A DNA stretch of 64,000 nucleotides from an uncultured Psychromonas sp. GTDB taxonomy: Bacteria > Pseudomonadota > Gammaproteobacteria > Enterobacterales > Psychromonadaceae. Below are positions 1 through 8,613 of the stretch, one piece after another (positions within the stretch are counted from its first letter, which is position 1; every line of letters begins with the position of its first letter). The notes below the pieces were generated by a model. That model saw only the letters and a list, made by a program, of their open reading frames with translations, searched no databases and was not told the DNA's origin. Position numbers and translations under genes: made by a program. The stretch is from assembly GCF_947489755.1 (NCBI RefSeq), contig NZ_CANLFB010000004.1, positions 120,818 through 184,817 of the forward strand, written 5' to 3'.

Positions 1-954
1 GAATTTCAAAGATCTCCTGATTTATGGAGTAAGCAAGCCCAAAGCAGATTAATTGAATCAATTCTCATCAGGCTACCAATTCCCGCATTCTATTTTGACG
101 CATATGAAGATGAAAAATGGCAAGTCGTTGATGGATTACAAAGATTATCCGCAATAAACAACTTTGTAATTAAGAAAACATTAGTTCTGACAAACCTCGA
201 ATTCCTTACCGATTATGAAGGTAAAAAATTTGATGAGCTTCCTCGTTCATTAACACGAAGAATTGATGAATTCCAAACATCTGTATACCTAATAAAGCCA
301 GGAACACCAACGTTAATTAAATATGCTCTATTTAATCGAATTAATACTGGAGGATTGAAATTAACACCTCAAGAAATCAGGCATGCAATGAGTCAATCTG
401 TTAGAGATGGTGTAGCATCTAAATTCCTCACAAAGATTGTTCATAAAGATTCATTTAAGCTAGTAGTGAGAAACAAAAGTAATAGGCAAGCACATCAGGA
501 ATTAGTCCTTAGACATATGGCATTTACTCTATTTGGCACACAAGGGTATAAGTCTTCTCTACCTAAATTTTTAGATTTAGCAATGATCGAACTTGGTGAG
601 CTAAGCATTGATAAACTAAATGAATTAGGTAAAAATTTTATCGATACCATAAAAATGGCCTATAAGATTTTTGATGAAGATGCATTTAAACGTTCATTAG
701 CAGATCAGCATACGAACAAAGTTGTAAATAAGCCACTGTTTGAGGCTGTTTCAGTCTCACTTGCTCGATTAAATTTAGCAGAAAGAGAGACTCTGGTGAA
801 TAATAAAATAGAGTTTAGAAGTGGCCTAAGAGCATTGTTACAAGATTCTGAATTCATAGACTCTATTACTTTATCTACGGCGAATACTGAAAACGTTTTA
901 ATAAGATTTGAAATGGTACAAAGCCTAATTAACAATATATTAATTGAGAAATAA
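1..954 (+). CDS. DUF262 domain protein, 5' end outside window
   Basis: The frame is open from base 1, so the gene begins upstream of the window; 317 residues are visible. They include VVDGLQRLS at about visible residues 42-50, a form of the DGQQR motif of DUF262 (ParB/Srx-like fold, as in the GmrSD nucleases), and FNRINTGG followed by LTPQEIRHAM at about 110-128, also typical of DUF262. An internal TTG at 355 opens a shorter reading frame but is not the real start, because coding continues upstream. The stop lies 1 nt before the ATG of the ATPase gene, so the two are probably translated together. DUF262 proteins often sit in defence loci as NTP-dependent nuclease or sensor subunits; that role is inferred here. 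Confidence 0.85.
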   Translation, partial: EFQRSPDLWSKQAQSRLIESILIRLPIPAFYFDAYEDEKWQVVDGLQRLSAINNFVIKKTLVLTNLEFLTDYEGKKFDELPRSLTRRIDEFQTSVYLIKPGTPTLIKYALFNRINTGGLKLTPQEIRHAMSQSVRDGVASKFLTKIVHKDSFKLVVRNKSNRQAHQELVLRHMAFTLFGTQGYKSSLPKFLDLAMIELGELSIDKLNELGKNFIDTIKMAYKIFDEDAFKRSLADQHTNKVVNKPLFEAVSVSLARLNLAERETLVNNKIEFRSGLRALLQDSEFIDSITLSTANTENVLIRFEMVQSLINNILIEK

Positions 955-955
955 C

Positions 956-2074
956 ATGATAGAACGATTAACGTTAAAAAACTTCAAGTCTATAAAGGAT
1001 GAAGTATTTGATTTAGAACCACTAACATTATTTTCTGGCTTAAATGGCATGGGTAAATCGACAGTCCTTCAATCAATGTTATTATTAAGACAATCATTTG
1101 AAAAGCACATGTTACCAAATACTGGGCTATCTTTAACTGGCGAATACATAAATATAGGAATTGGTAGCGATCTTCTTTTTAATGATGCTGAAGAGGAGTG
1201 TATTGATATAAGTCTATTCTGGCCTAATTCTAGTCTTGATTTACATTTTGAATATCGTAAAACATCCGATATGCAGCCTATCCGGATGCATGATGACAAC
1301 CTTACAGGGACTCCTTTTGAAGAATCATTATTCTCTTCTTCATTTCAATATTTGTCAGCTGAGCGAATAAGCCCGAAAACAATTTATGACGTATCAGATT
1401 ATGCGGTAAATCAACATAGATCTGTCGGGTCGAAAGGAGAATATACAGCTCACTTTCTAGCTGAACACGGAAATGATCCTATTACTATTAAGGGATATAA
1501 ACACCCCTCAGCTAAAACAGAATATTTAATTGATCATCTTAATGCATGGATGTCTGAAATAACTCCAGGAACAAAAGTTATAGCCAAATTAATTCCAGAA
1601 ATTAATAAAGCTAGTCTGCATTATAAATTTTCCAGCGGCAATGAGTTGACCGGAACTTTCCGCCCTGAAAATACAGGCTTTGGTTTAACTTATGTTCTGC
1701 CTGTTGTAACCGCTATTCTTAGCGCTCGTCCAGGCGATCTTTTACTTATTGAGAACCCAGAATCTCATTTACACCCCGCTGGGCAATCGCTAGTTGCAAA
1801 GCTTATTGCTATTGCTGCACAGAACGAAGTTCAAATCATTATTGAAACTCATAGTGACCACTTTTTAAATGGTATTCGAATGGCTGTGAAATCAAACTTA
1901 ATTGATTTTGAAAATGTGTGTGCATATTTTTTATCAAGAAATATCGAAAGTTCTGAACATTCAGCTTTAATAGAAAAAGTAAGGATTGAATCTTCAGGGC
2001 GCATTAATTTTTGGCCTAAAGGCTTTTTTGATGAATGGGAAAAAACTCTAAATTTTCTAATCGAAAGTAATTAG
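956..2074 (+). CDS. AAA family ATPase, DUF3696 type (OLD/RecF-like)
   Basis: 372 residues from ATG 956; a TTG 12 bases upstream is a weaker start inside the previous gene. The N-terminus is SMC/RecF-like (MIERLTLKNFKSI) with Walker A GLNGMGKST at 28-36. Walker B LLLIENPESHLHP is near 261-273 and an IIIETHSDHFLNG segment (D-loop/His switch of OLD-like ATPases) near 295-307. The C-terminus has the WPKGFFDEWEKTL pattern of DUF3696. No nuclease (TOPRIM) domain is visible. It lies 1 nt after the DUF262 gene and 1 nt before the next gene, so the three form one operon. The ATPase is probably the energy-using or sensor subunit of a complex with its neighbours (inference). Confidence 0.85.
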   Translation: MIERLTLKNFKSIKDEVFDLEPLTLFSGLNGMGKSTVLQSMLLLRQSFEKHMLPNTGLSLTGEYINIGIGSDLLFNDAEEECIDISLFWPNSSLDLHFEYRKTSDMQPIRMHDDNLTGTPFEESLFSSSFQYLSAERISPKTIYDVSDYAVNQHRSVGSKGEYTAHFLAEHGNDPITIKGYKHPSAKTEYLIDHLNAWMSEITPGTKVIAKLIPEINKASLHYKFSSGNELTGTFRPENTGFGLTYVLPVVTAILSARPGDLLLIENPESHLHPAGQSLVAKLIAIAAQNEVQIIIETHSDHFLNGIRMAVKSNLIDFENVCAYFLSRNIESSEHSALIEKVRIESSGRINFWPKGFFDEWEKTLNFLIESN

Positions 2075-2075
2075 T

Positions 2076-3032
2076 ATGAACTTAATTATTAACGAAGCTT
2101 CACTTCCATTTTCAACAAAAGAAAAATGTATTAGTGAATTAAAAACACTCTTCAAACTCATTCATTTGGCAGATTATGAAGGTATTGGTTTTAACCATAA
2201 CGATGACCCCTTGGGGAATTGGAATAGCTTGCATTACGCAGATGATTTTGTTTTTTCGGAATGGATTAACAAACTTGACAATGATAGCTCAAAGCTTGTT
2301 AAAAATGTATTGAGTAAAGTCAGTTGCCCTATAGTTATTTTAGAAGATAAATTACGTGATTCTCTTGATGAATTGATGTTTTCGTTGTCTTGTAGCCGAG
2401 ACATCGAAGTATCTAGTTTAGGTCTAGCTGCAACTATAGGATCTTGCGCATTAAGCTTTCCATCACAAGAATACTGGTTACAAAACCCAATAAAAATCAT
2501 TAAAAACTGGGATGATAACAACATATGGAAAGAAGATTTAATCGATGTCCCAAATATTTGTTCTCTTGAGCATTTAGAAAATTATATTATTAAAATAAAA
2601 AATGTAAGACAGTCTAATAAAGACTATCTGACCTCTTTAGAGATCAAAGAAAATCAAGATTTTCCAAATCTTATTTTTTGTAAAAATGTATTAAAAAATT
2701 TTTCTTCATCTGCAATAAGTGCCAATGACTTCTTTAAAATAAACTACGTATTAAAGAAACTTAATCAAGCGATACTACTTTCTAATAATTTAGAGGAGCT
2801 TAAGTTAGGCTTAGATTTAAGTATTTCAGGTGAAAGTAAGACTACAATGGAAAGACCGAAATATGCTAGGCAACGAGAGTTTGAGCACCCTGATTTAGGA
2901 AATATAATGTTTGAGCAACATGTAAAAAATTTTGAATCTGGAAAAAGAATGCATATATTTGTTGATTTCACCTCTAAAAAAGTTGCAATCGGCTATTTTG
3001 GAAGTCATTTACCCACAGTAAAGCACCCCTAA
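2076..3032 (+). CDS. Unknown third gene of the DUF262/DUF3696 cassette
   Basis: 318 residues starting 1 nt after the ATPase stop. I recognise no named domain. The first 220 residues are Lys/Ser/Asn-rich, mixed helical and cytosolic, with no signal peptide or membrane segment. The last 60 residues differ: a REFEHPDLGNIMFEQHVK segment is followed by RMHIFVDFTSKKVAIGYFG and SHLPT. This 'basic HI..D....KK..IGY.G.HLPT' ending resembles the terminal beta-hairpin I recall from other defence-linked hypothetical proteins, and could be a small RelE-like or binding fold. The tight spacing suggests it works with the two proteins upstream. Function unknown. Confidence 0.75.
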   Translation: MNLIINEASLPFSTKEKCISELKTLFKLIHLADYEGIGFNHNDDPLGNWNSLHYADDFVFSEWINKLDNDSSKLVKNVLSKVSCPIVILEDKLRDSLDELMFSLSCSRDIEVSSLGLAATIGSCALSFPSQEYWLQNPIKIIKNWDDNNIWKEDLIDVPNICSLEHLENYIIKIKNVRQSNKDYLTSLEIKENQDFPNLIFCKNVLKNFSSSAISANDFFKINYVLKKLNQAILLSNNLEELKLGLDLSISGESKTTMERPKYARQREFEHPDLGNIMFEQHVKNFESGKRMHIFVDFTSKKVAIGYFGSHLPTVKHP

Positions 3033-3274
3033 TAAATAGGCAGTGCTTCTTAATAGTTCTGTATACTATTTTAATAATTAGATGTCCTATTTGGCTAAAA
3101 TATATAAAATTAAGTCTTAGAAGCGACAAATGAGCCACCAGTATAATTCCGCCACAACAAACGGACCCAGCACACAACAAAGCATAAAATCACTATTTAT
3201 TCATTTTTTGAATGTAATAACGCTGTATTATATGCACTGCTAATAACTAAATTATTAATAGAAATGAAGGTTTT

Positions 3275-3436
3275 ATGAACATAATAAAAAAAGTGTGGAA
3301 AACCTATTGCGATTGGTTAGATGAAATGGGCTTAACGCCTGAAAATAAACGTTGCTGTATCCCACTTGATGAACGCGCACAAAAAGCACTTCGCGGTGAG
3401 CAAGCATCAGGTACTTCTACTGATAATAAAAAATAG
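3275..3436 (+). CDS. Small conserved protein, DUF5363-like, 53 aa
   Basis: A short gene with a good ribosome site (GAAGG, 4 nt before ATG). The product starts MNIIKKVWKTYCDWLDEMG, then LTPENKRCCIPLDERAQK and a polar tail. The pattern W-x6-D-W-x3-M-G-LTPENKRCC-x-P matches the short proteobacterial proteins I know as DUF5363, which are about 50 residues long with no known function. Codon use and the ribosome site support a real gene. It stands alone between the defence cassette and the convergent ABC transporter. A possible weak promoter (TTGAAT at 3208) lies upstream. Confidence 0.6.
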   Translation: MNIIKKVWKTYCDWLDEMGLTPENKRCCIPLDERAQKALRGEQASGTSTDNKK

Positions 3437-3479
3437 AGAGCAAAAGCAGATAACCTTATTGATGATTGCGAGTAGCACC

Positions 3480-3556
3480 TGTAAATAGACTTTGTAAATA
3501 GTGCTTATAAATAGCCCTTAAAATAGTTTTTACAAATAGTCCTTATAAATAAGCTT
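3480..3556. repeat. Degenerate short tandem repeats (TAAATAG-type)
   Basis: Six imperfect units of about 12-14 bp with the core TAAATAG or TATAAATA lie between the DUF5363-like gene and the ABC transporter. Units read approximately GTAAATAGACTT, GTAAATAGTGCT, TATAAATAGCCC and so on. No hairpin or ORF explains them. They may be replication slippage in AT-rich spacer. Confidence 0.5.
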
Positions 3557-3604
3557 GTCTCACTTTATTATTTAACGCTTTCGTTAAAGCTTCCGACAAC
3601 CCTA

Positions 3605-5419
3605 TTATTTATTCAAATTGCTTTTATCAAACTGTAGGTCGCATAACTTTTTATATAAAGCTGAACTGGTTAATAACGAGTGATGATTACCTGTATCAAC
3701 GATTCTGCCTTTGTCCATGACTACAATTAAGTCTGCATCTATCACTGTCGATAAGCGATGGGCGATAATTAGCGTGGTTCTATTGGCCATTAGCTCATTC
3801 AGTGCAGCTTGAACGTGGCTTTCACTCTGCGCATCTAAGGCGCTGGTGGCTTCATCTAATAATAAAACATGAGGGTCTTTTAAAATCGCTCTTGCTAATG
3901 CAATACGTTGTTTTTGTCCGCCTGATAGCCGCACGCCCTGCTCACCTAAGAAACTCGCGTAACCTTGTGGTAGCTCATTAATAAATTCATCGGCATGAGC
4001 ACGCTTTGCGGCTTCAATGACTTGTGCATCGGTCGCTTGTGGATTGCCGTAACGAATATTGTGCCAAACATCAGAACTAAATAAGATCGGCTGTTGCGGC
4101 ACCATTCCCATTGCATTACGTAAGTCAGTTAATGAAAGTTGGGTAATATCAGTGTCGTTAAACTTGATGTGACCTTGTTGCGGGTCATAAAATCGTTGTA
4201 GCAATTCAAATAGTGTTGTTTTCCCTGCGCCCGACGGTCCTACTAACGCGACGGTTTTTCCTGTTGGGATCACTAAATTAATATCATGTAATGCGGGGAT
4301 ATCTGGACGAGAAGGATAAGAGAAATTAATGTGTTCAAAGGTAATCGCTGATGATGATTGTGCTTTCATGATGCTTGGTTGATTAGGTTGTTTTATATCG
4401 CTTTCTACTTTTAATAAGTCGAGCAAGCGCGTGGCTGACCCTGCTGCACGTTGGAGTTCTCCATACACTTCTGCGATGGTCGCCACCGACGTCGCGACGA
4501 TAATGGCGTAAAAAACAAACGCGCCTAATTCACCACCGGTCATGTTACCTGAGAGCACATCCATTCCACCAATCCATAACATGCTGCTAATTGCCGCGAA
4601 GGTTAGGAAGATGACAATGGCAATTAAAAACGAACGTTGTTTCACTCGGCTTTTAGCGACCACAAAGGCTTTCTCAACTTCATGACCAAAAGCGATTTGC
4701 TCTCTGGCTTCATGCGTATAACTTTGCACGACTTTAATGTTTTGAATGATTTCACCAGCATAAGTGCCAATATCCGCAATCGCACCCTGTGACGTTTCAG
4801 CTAAGGCTCTCACTTTTCGACCGTAAACCAACATCGGTATTAAAATAAAAGGCACAGCGACAATCACGACTAAAGACAGTTTCAAGTTGGTGACAAATAA
4901 CATAACCAATCCACCAATCAACATAAACAAACTACGTAACGACATGGAAAAGGAAGATCCGATAATGGATTGCAATAACGCAGTGTCAGTGGTTAACCGC
5001 GACATTAATTCGCCACTTCTATTTTCTTCAAAGTAACTGGGATGCAACGTGACGATACGATTAAACACCGCCTTTCTTATATCGGCACTCACCCGTTCGC
5101 CTAACCACGACATTAAGTAAAAGCGACTAAACGTGCCTACCGCCAATAACCCCACCAGAAAAACGAGTCCTAAAATAGTGGCTTGTAATTGCTCCGCTGA
5201 GCCTGCAATAAACCCATTGTCGATAACCGATTTCACCGCTTGCCCTAAGGACAAGTTAATAGCAGCCGTCACTAATAAAGCAAGCAGTGCCAATGACAGC
5301 ATTAATTTGTAAGGTTTTATAAAGGAAAATATAGGTAATAAGCGATTGAAGGCTTTGAGTTTGTCTTTTGGAGTAGACTTGTTTTTTAAAGTGGCATCGT
5401 CGGTTGAAGTATTATTCAC
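3605..5419 (-). CDS. ABC exporter, MsbA/ABCB type half-transporter
   Basis: 604 residues with a fused membrane domain (about 30-330, six helices) and an ATPase domain (about 365-595). Walker A GPSGAGKTT is near 394, the signature LSGGQKQR near 498, Walker B VLLLDEATSALD near 518 and the H-loop IIAHRLST near 548. It is an inner-membrane homodimeric exporter of the lipid/multidrug group. The substrate cannot be read from the sequence; as a single gene it is not obviously msbA, because lpxK is not adjacent. The start is GTG (5419) with a weak GAG-type ribosome site. Confidence 0.88.
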   Translation of the reverse strand: MNNTSTDDATLKNKSTPKDKLKAFNRLLPIFSFIKPYKLMLSLALLALLVTAAINLSLGQAVKSVIDNGFIAGSAEQLQATILGLVFLVGLLAVGTFSRFYLMSWLGERVSADIRKAVFNRIVTLHPSYFEENRSGELMSRLTTDTALLQSIIGSSFSMSLRSLFMLIGGLVMLFVTNLKLSLVVIVAVPFILIPMLVYGRKVRALAETSQGAIADIGTYAGEIIQNIKVVQSYTHEAREQIAFGHEVEKAFVVAKSRVKQRSFLIAIVIFLTFAAISSMLWIGGMDVLSGNMTGGELGAFVFYAIIVATSVATIAEVYGELQRAAGSATRLLDLLKVESDIKQPNQPSIMKAQSSSAITFEHINFSYPSRPDIPALHDINLVIPTGKTVALVGPSGAGKTTLFELLQRFYDPQQGHIKFNDTDITQLSLTDLRNAMGMVPQQPILFSSDVWHNIRYGNPQATDAQVIEAAKRAHADEFINELPQGYASFLGEQGVRLSGGQKQRIALARAILKDPHVLLLDEATSALDAQSESHVQAALNELMANRTTLIIAHRLSTVIDADLIVVMDKGRIVDTGNHHSLLTSSALYKKLCDLQFDKSNLNK

Positions 5420-5534
5420 AATATACTCAATATGTTAGGGAGTGTTATTTATATCATTAACTAAGAATTAGGCGTTGAACGTTAATAATGGTGCCAAGAG
5501 AACATTAATTCAAGGATATGAATGCAGAAACAAA

Positions 5535-5565
5535 AAATCCCATAACCTGTTGAGTCATGGGATTT
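5535..5565 (-). terminator. Terminator after the FAD oxidoreductase
   Basis: AAATCCCAT at 5535-5543 and ATGGGATTT at 5557-5565 form a perfect 9-bp stem with a 13-nt loop. On the minus strand it is followed by a T-run (5537-5532). It lies 51 bp after the stop of the minus-strand oxidoreductase gene. Confidence 0.75.
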
Positions 5566-5615
5566 GCTTTTGATTACATCATTTAAGGTTTAATTAATTA
5601 TAAATATTTAATTAC

Positions 5616-7061
5616 TTATGATTGCTTAATATTACGATACGCTAATGCTATCGGGTAGCCACGTTGTTGTGTGTAAAGCTCAGAGCGTTCAGTAATCGCC
5701 TCATCCTCAATTGAATCGGTGATCGGGAATAAACGCGCCCCTACTTTATGTTGATCAACAAAACCAAGCTCAGCTAACTTTTCAGTTAATGCATCAGCAC
5801 AGGTTAATACCGAAGAGGCTTTCACTATTTCACAACGCGCATAGTTATTCCCTTCAAAAGAGATCCCTGCCGTGCGTAAACTAGCATCATCACCCGGTAT
5901 TTGTTGCGCGCCAAACAAAGGTTTTCCCGCGACATGGGCATTTTTAAACGCTGGAATATATTGAGACAAATGATCAATGGCACGTTGCCCACGTATCGTT
6001 ATCTCTTTCTCTAACCAGCCTTTATCTATTTTACGCAGAAAACTAGCATCAAGCTTGGGTTGAGAACTGAATTTTGAGCTCTCTACTAAACCGTCTTCAA
6101 ATAAAGTAATTTTATCGGTCATGCCATGTAACTGCACAAGGTTATCTGCATAAGGGGTAAATTGTGCCATCCCTTGTGGTGTGCCTCGCGTCCCATGGAA
6201 GATGACTTCTGGCCACAAGCCTTCTGTGCCTTGCCATTGCGTCACATAAGCAGCTTTAAATTCAACTAAGCGATCACGATGGAACCCCGCTAAATCATCT
6301 ATATCACCGGTTTTAAAACCGGCCGCATTGATGATGTAATCAAAGTGATAGTCACTTTCGACATCCTCTTCGATACAATGAAGTTGCCATTGCGCTTGTT
6401 GATTTTGTTGTAGCTTAGTAACCTTGCTGTTTAGATGTATATTGCACAGTGCATTTTTCTCTAGAGAAAGTGCAGCCGTTGCCCCTAAACGAAACACATT
6501 CCAACCAAACTCCTGTACGAGTACAACAGGAAATTTAACTAACGAAAGGTCGGTATGTTTGGCAAATGGGATCATCCATTGCTCGGCCGTTTTAGGTATT
6601 TTGTGTTCATCTAATAAAGCCAATGCTTGTAGTTCTTTTTGCTCAAATAAACGATAATAATCGGTCACTTCACCAAGCACTTTATTATTAGTATCTTTAT
6701 CGATTAGCTTTTGATACTCGTCTTGTAATAAAGACAGACGCGGTAACAAATCTAAAGGCTGTCCAGCATCTTGAGCGGGTATTGCTATTACAGTTGGGCG
6801 GTAATCAACTGAATCAGGATAAAGTCTTAATGCTTCGATAGACTCATGTAATAGAGTGACGCATTGTTCGTCTGGTATTTCTCTATATAAGTTACCACCA
6901 GCATGTAGATGACAGATAGGAGGTCCATTTACTAAACTGGTGCCTTTTTCAAACAAGTCAACTTTTAGCCCTATTTCGCTTAAGTACAGGGCAATTGACG
7001 CCCCTGCTATACCGCCACCTATAACTGCAATTTTTTTATCTGACATGTTACTGTTAGTCAT
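5616..7061 (-). CDS. FAD-dependent oxidoreductase (DAO/MQO-like)
   Basis: 481 residues. An N-terminal FAD-binding Rossmann motif IAVIGGGIAGASIALYLSE (about 11-29) is followed by DLFEKG, the acidic end of the second beta strand. A later YIINAAGFKTGD segment is the second FAD contact of the DAO superfamily. The middle (FHGTRGTPQGMAQFTPYADNL) resembles malate:quinone oxidoreductase relatives, but I cannot name the substrate. No signal peptide. It starts 36 nt after gph, so the two may be co-transcribed. An in-frame ATG at residue 6 is an alternative start; neither has a strong ribosome site. Confidence 0.75.
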   Translation of the reverse strand: MTNSNMSDKKIAVIGGGIAGASIALYLSEIGLKVDLFEKGTSLVNGPPICHLHAGGNLYREIPDEQCVTLLHESIEALRLYPDSVDYRPTVIAIPAQDAGQPLDLLPRLSLLQDEYQKLIDKDTNNKVLGEVTDYYRLFEQKELQALALLDEHKIPKTAEQWMIPFAKHTDLSLVKFPVVLVQEFGWNVFRLGATAALSLEKNALCNIHLNSKVTKLQQNQQAQWQLHCIEEDVESDYHFDYIINAAGFKTGDIDDLAGFHRDRLVEFKAAYVTQWQGTEGLWPEVIFHGTRGTPQGMAQFTPYADNLVQLHGMTDKITLFEDGLVESSKFSSQPKLDASFLRKIDKGWLEKEITIRGQRAIDHLSQYIPAFKNAHVAGKPLFGAQQIPGDDASLRTAGISFEGNNYARCEIVKASSVLTCADALTEKLAELGFVDQHKVGARLFPITDSIEDEAITERSELYTQQRGYPIALAYRNIKQS

Positions 7062-7097
7062 TATGAAACCATTTATATCTATGTTAAAAGACTGTAA

Positions 7098-7802
7098 TTA
7101 CTCGCTTAATTCATATTCATTAATATCAGAAAGCGTCGCAATAATGTCAGCAAAATCATCAAAACTAATATCTGGATTATGTTCGTTAATGTCTTCGCCG
7201 TAGTTATAACCGTAAGTTAAACCAATGCTCTGCATATTTGCAGCATTCGCAGCCAGTACATCATTTTTAGAGTCACCGACCATCACACATTGTTCTACCG
7301 TGACACCTAACTTTTCACACGCGTAATGTAATGGGAGAGGATCTGGTTTGCGTTTTTCTAATGTATCGCCACCCACTAACAGCTCAAACAATCCATTCAA
7401 CTCTAATCCATCCAGAATAGGCTGAATAAAGTCATACGGTTTATTGGTCACAATCGCTAATTGGTAACCTTTGGCTTTCAATATTTTAAGTGATGAGCGT
7501 ACGTGAGGGTAAGTAACCGTATCAACACATAAATTGTTAGCATAAAAATCAAGGAAGATAGCCAGTGATTTTTCTAGTAGTTCAGGGTCTAAGTTCTCAT
7601 CAATGTCGGTCTGACCAGATAGGCCTCTTTGTACTAAAATACTTGCACCATTACCTACCCAAGAACGAATAATAGCCGGAGAGATTTCTTCACGACCAAT
7701 GCTCGTTAACATGTGGTTAATAGCTAATGCTAAATCGGGTGCGCTATCAATTAAGGTACCGTCTAAATCAAATAAAACTGCTTTTTTATCTGTAAATTTC
7801 AA
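7098..7802 (-). CDS. gph: Phosphoglycolate phosphatase (HAD family)
   Basis: 234 residues. HAD motif I is AVLFDLDGTLIDSAPDL, with nucleophile and acid Asp about 12 and 14. Motif II is VTNKP, motif III the K in EKRKPDPLP, and motif IV VMVGDSKNDVLAA. The SAPDLALAINHML cap start fits Gph rather than other HAD phosphatases. It removes 2-phosphoglycolate formed by DNA repair or oxygenase side reactions. The start is TTG (7802), supported by AGGAG 7 nt upstream and no better codon nearby. It is not next to rpe/trpS, its usual neighbours in enterics. Confidence 0.88.
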   Translation of the reverse strand: MKFTDKKAVLFDLDGTLIDSAPDLALAINHMLTSIGREEISPAIIRSWVGNGASILVQRGLSGQTDIDENLDPELLEKSLAIFLDFYANNLCVDTVTYPHVRSSLKILKAKGYQLAIVTNKPYDFIQPILDGLELNGLFELLVGGDTLEKRKPDPLPLHYACEKLGVTVEQCVMVGDSKNDVLAANAANMQSIGLTYGYNYGEDINEHNPDISFDDFADIIATLSDINEYELSE

Positions 7803-7913
7803 GAATAACTCCTAAGTGCTTGTACTTATCATTTTGTGCTTATAACTTTTTACTTGCAATATGATCATACTATCAAAATGTATGACGTTAATAACCTCTA
7901 TTAAACCTTTAAT

Positions 7914-8579
7914 TTAATTAGGGTTATTATTTACCATCCATGGAGTTATACGTTTAAGTAAAAGGTTAAGTTCATTTATTTTATTTATTATGTTGAAAGC
8001 ATCTTTTTTCAGTAAAAGATCGCCATTACTTGCCATACTAACTTGGTCGCCTAAGGCCTTTAACTGTGATTCAGTTAATGTAGAAGTGGGTGTTAACCGA
8101 ACGCCTGCAAACTCAGGCAAAAAGTATTTACCAATCATGCCTGCATTTTTCTTTAAGACACCTTCGAGTTGCTCTGCAATGGCGTCTAGCTTTTGTTCAT
8201 TCAAATTCGCAAGCTCGCGTTCTTTTGCCATGACGGTGATTTGTAAGTTACAGCTAGAGAGTGTTTTTCCATCGTCGAGATCGACGACTAATACCGCGCC
8301 ATCTTGACGGTGCTGATCTGAATAAAAGGGTAATAAGCGCCCTTCCGGTTGGAAAAGAATCGGCTCATTAACCTCTTCAACAACGATCTCTGCATTATTA
8401 ATATGGCATAAACGTTGGTTATCACTGTCTACTAAATAAAAAGCAGTGGTTACATAAGGGTAATCTAATTTATACATGGTTTTCATGTAACTAAAGAAAA
8501 CCGAATAATTAAGCTTGATGGTTGATGCTTGGCTAAATGAAGCAAACAACATTAGCGTAACTACAAATAATAGGCGCAT
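7914..8579 (-). CDS. Periplasmic DUF2987-like protein
   Basis: 221 residues with a clear signal peptide (MRLLFVVTLMLFASFSQA, cleavage after residue 18). The mature start STIKLNYSVFFSYMKTMYKL matches the DUF2987 proteins known from Shewanella and Vibrio relatives. No catalytic motif is visible; two Cys (about 58 and 110) could form a disulphide. Good ribosome site AAGGAAT upstream. Function unknown. Confidence 0.7.
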   Translation of the reverse strand: MRLLFVVTLMLFASFSQASTIKLNYSVFFSYMKTMYKLDYPYVTTAFYLVDSDNQRLCHINNAEIVVEEVNEPILFQPEGRLLPFYSDQHRQDGAVLVVDLDDGKTLSSCNLQITVMAKERELANLNEQKLDAIAEQLEGVLKKNAGMIGKYFLPEFAGVRLTPTSTLTESQLKALGDQVSMASNGDLLLKKDAFNIINKINELNLLLKRITPWMVNNNPN

Positions 8580-8613
8580 GCTTTATTCCTTACTTTATTA
8601 CTTATGAATGATA

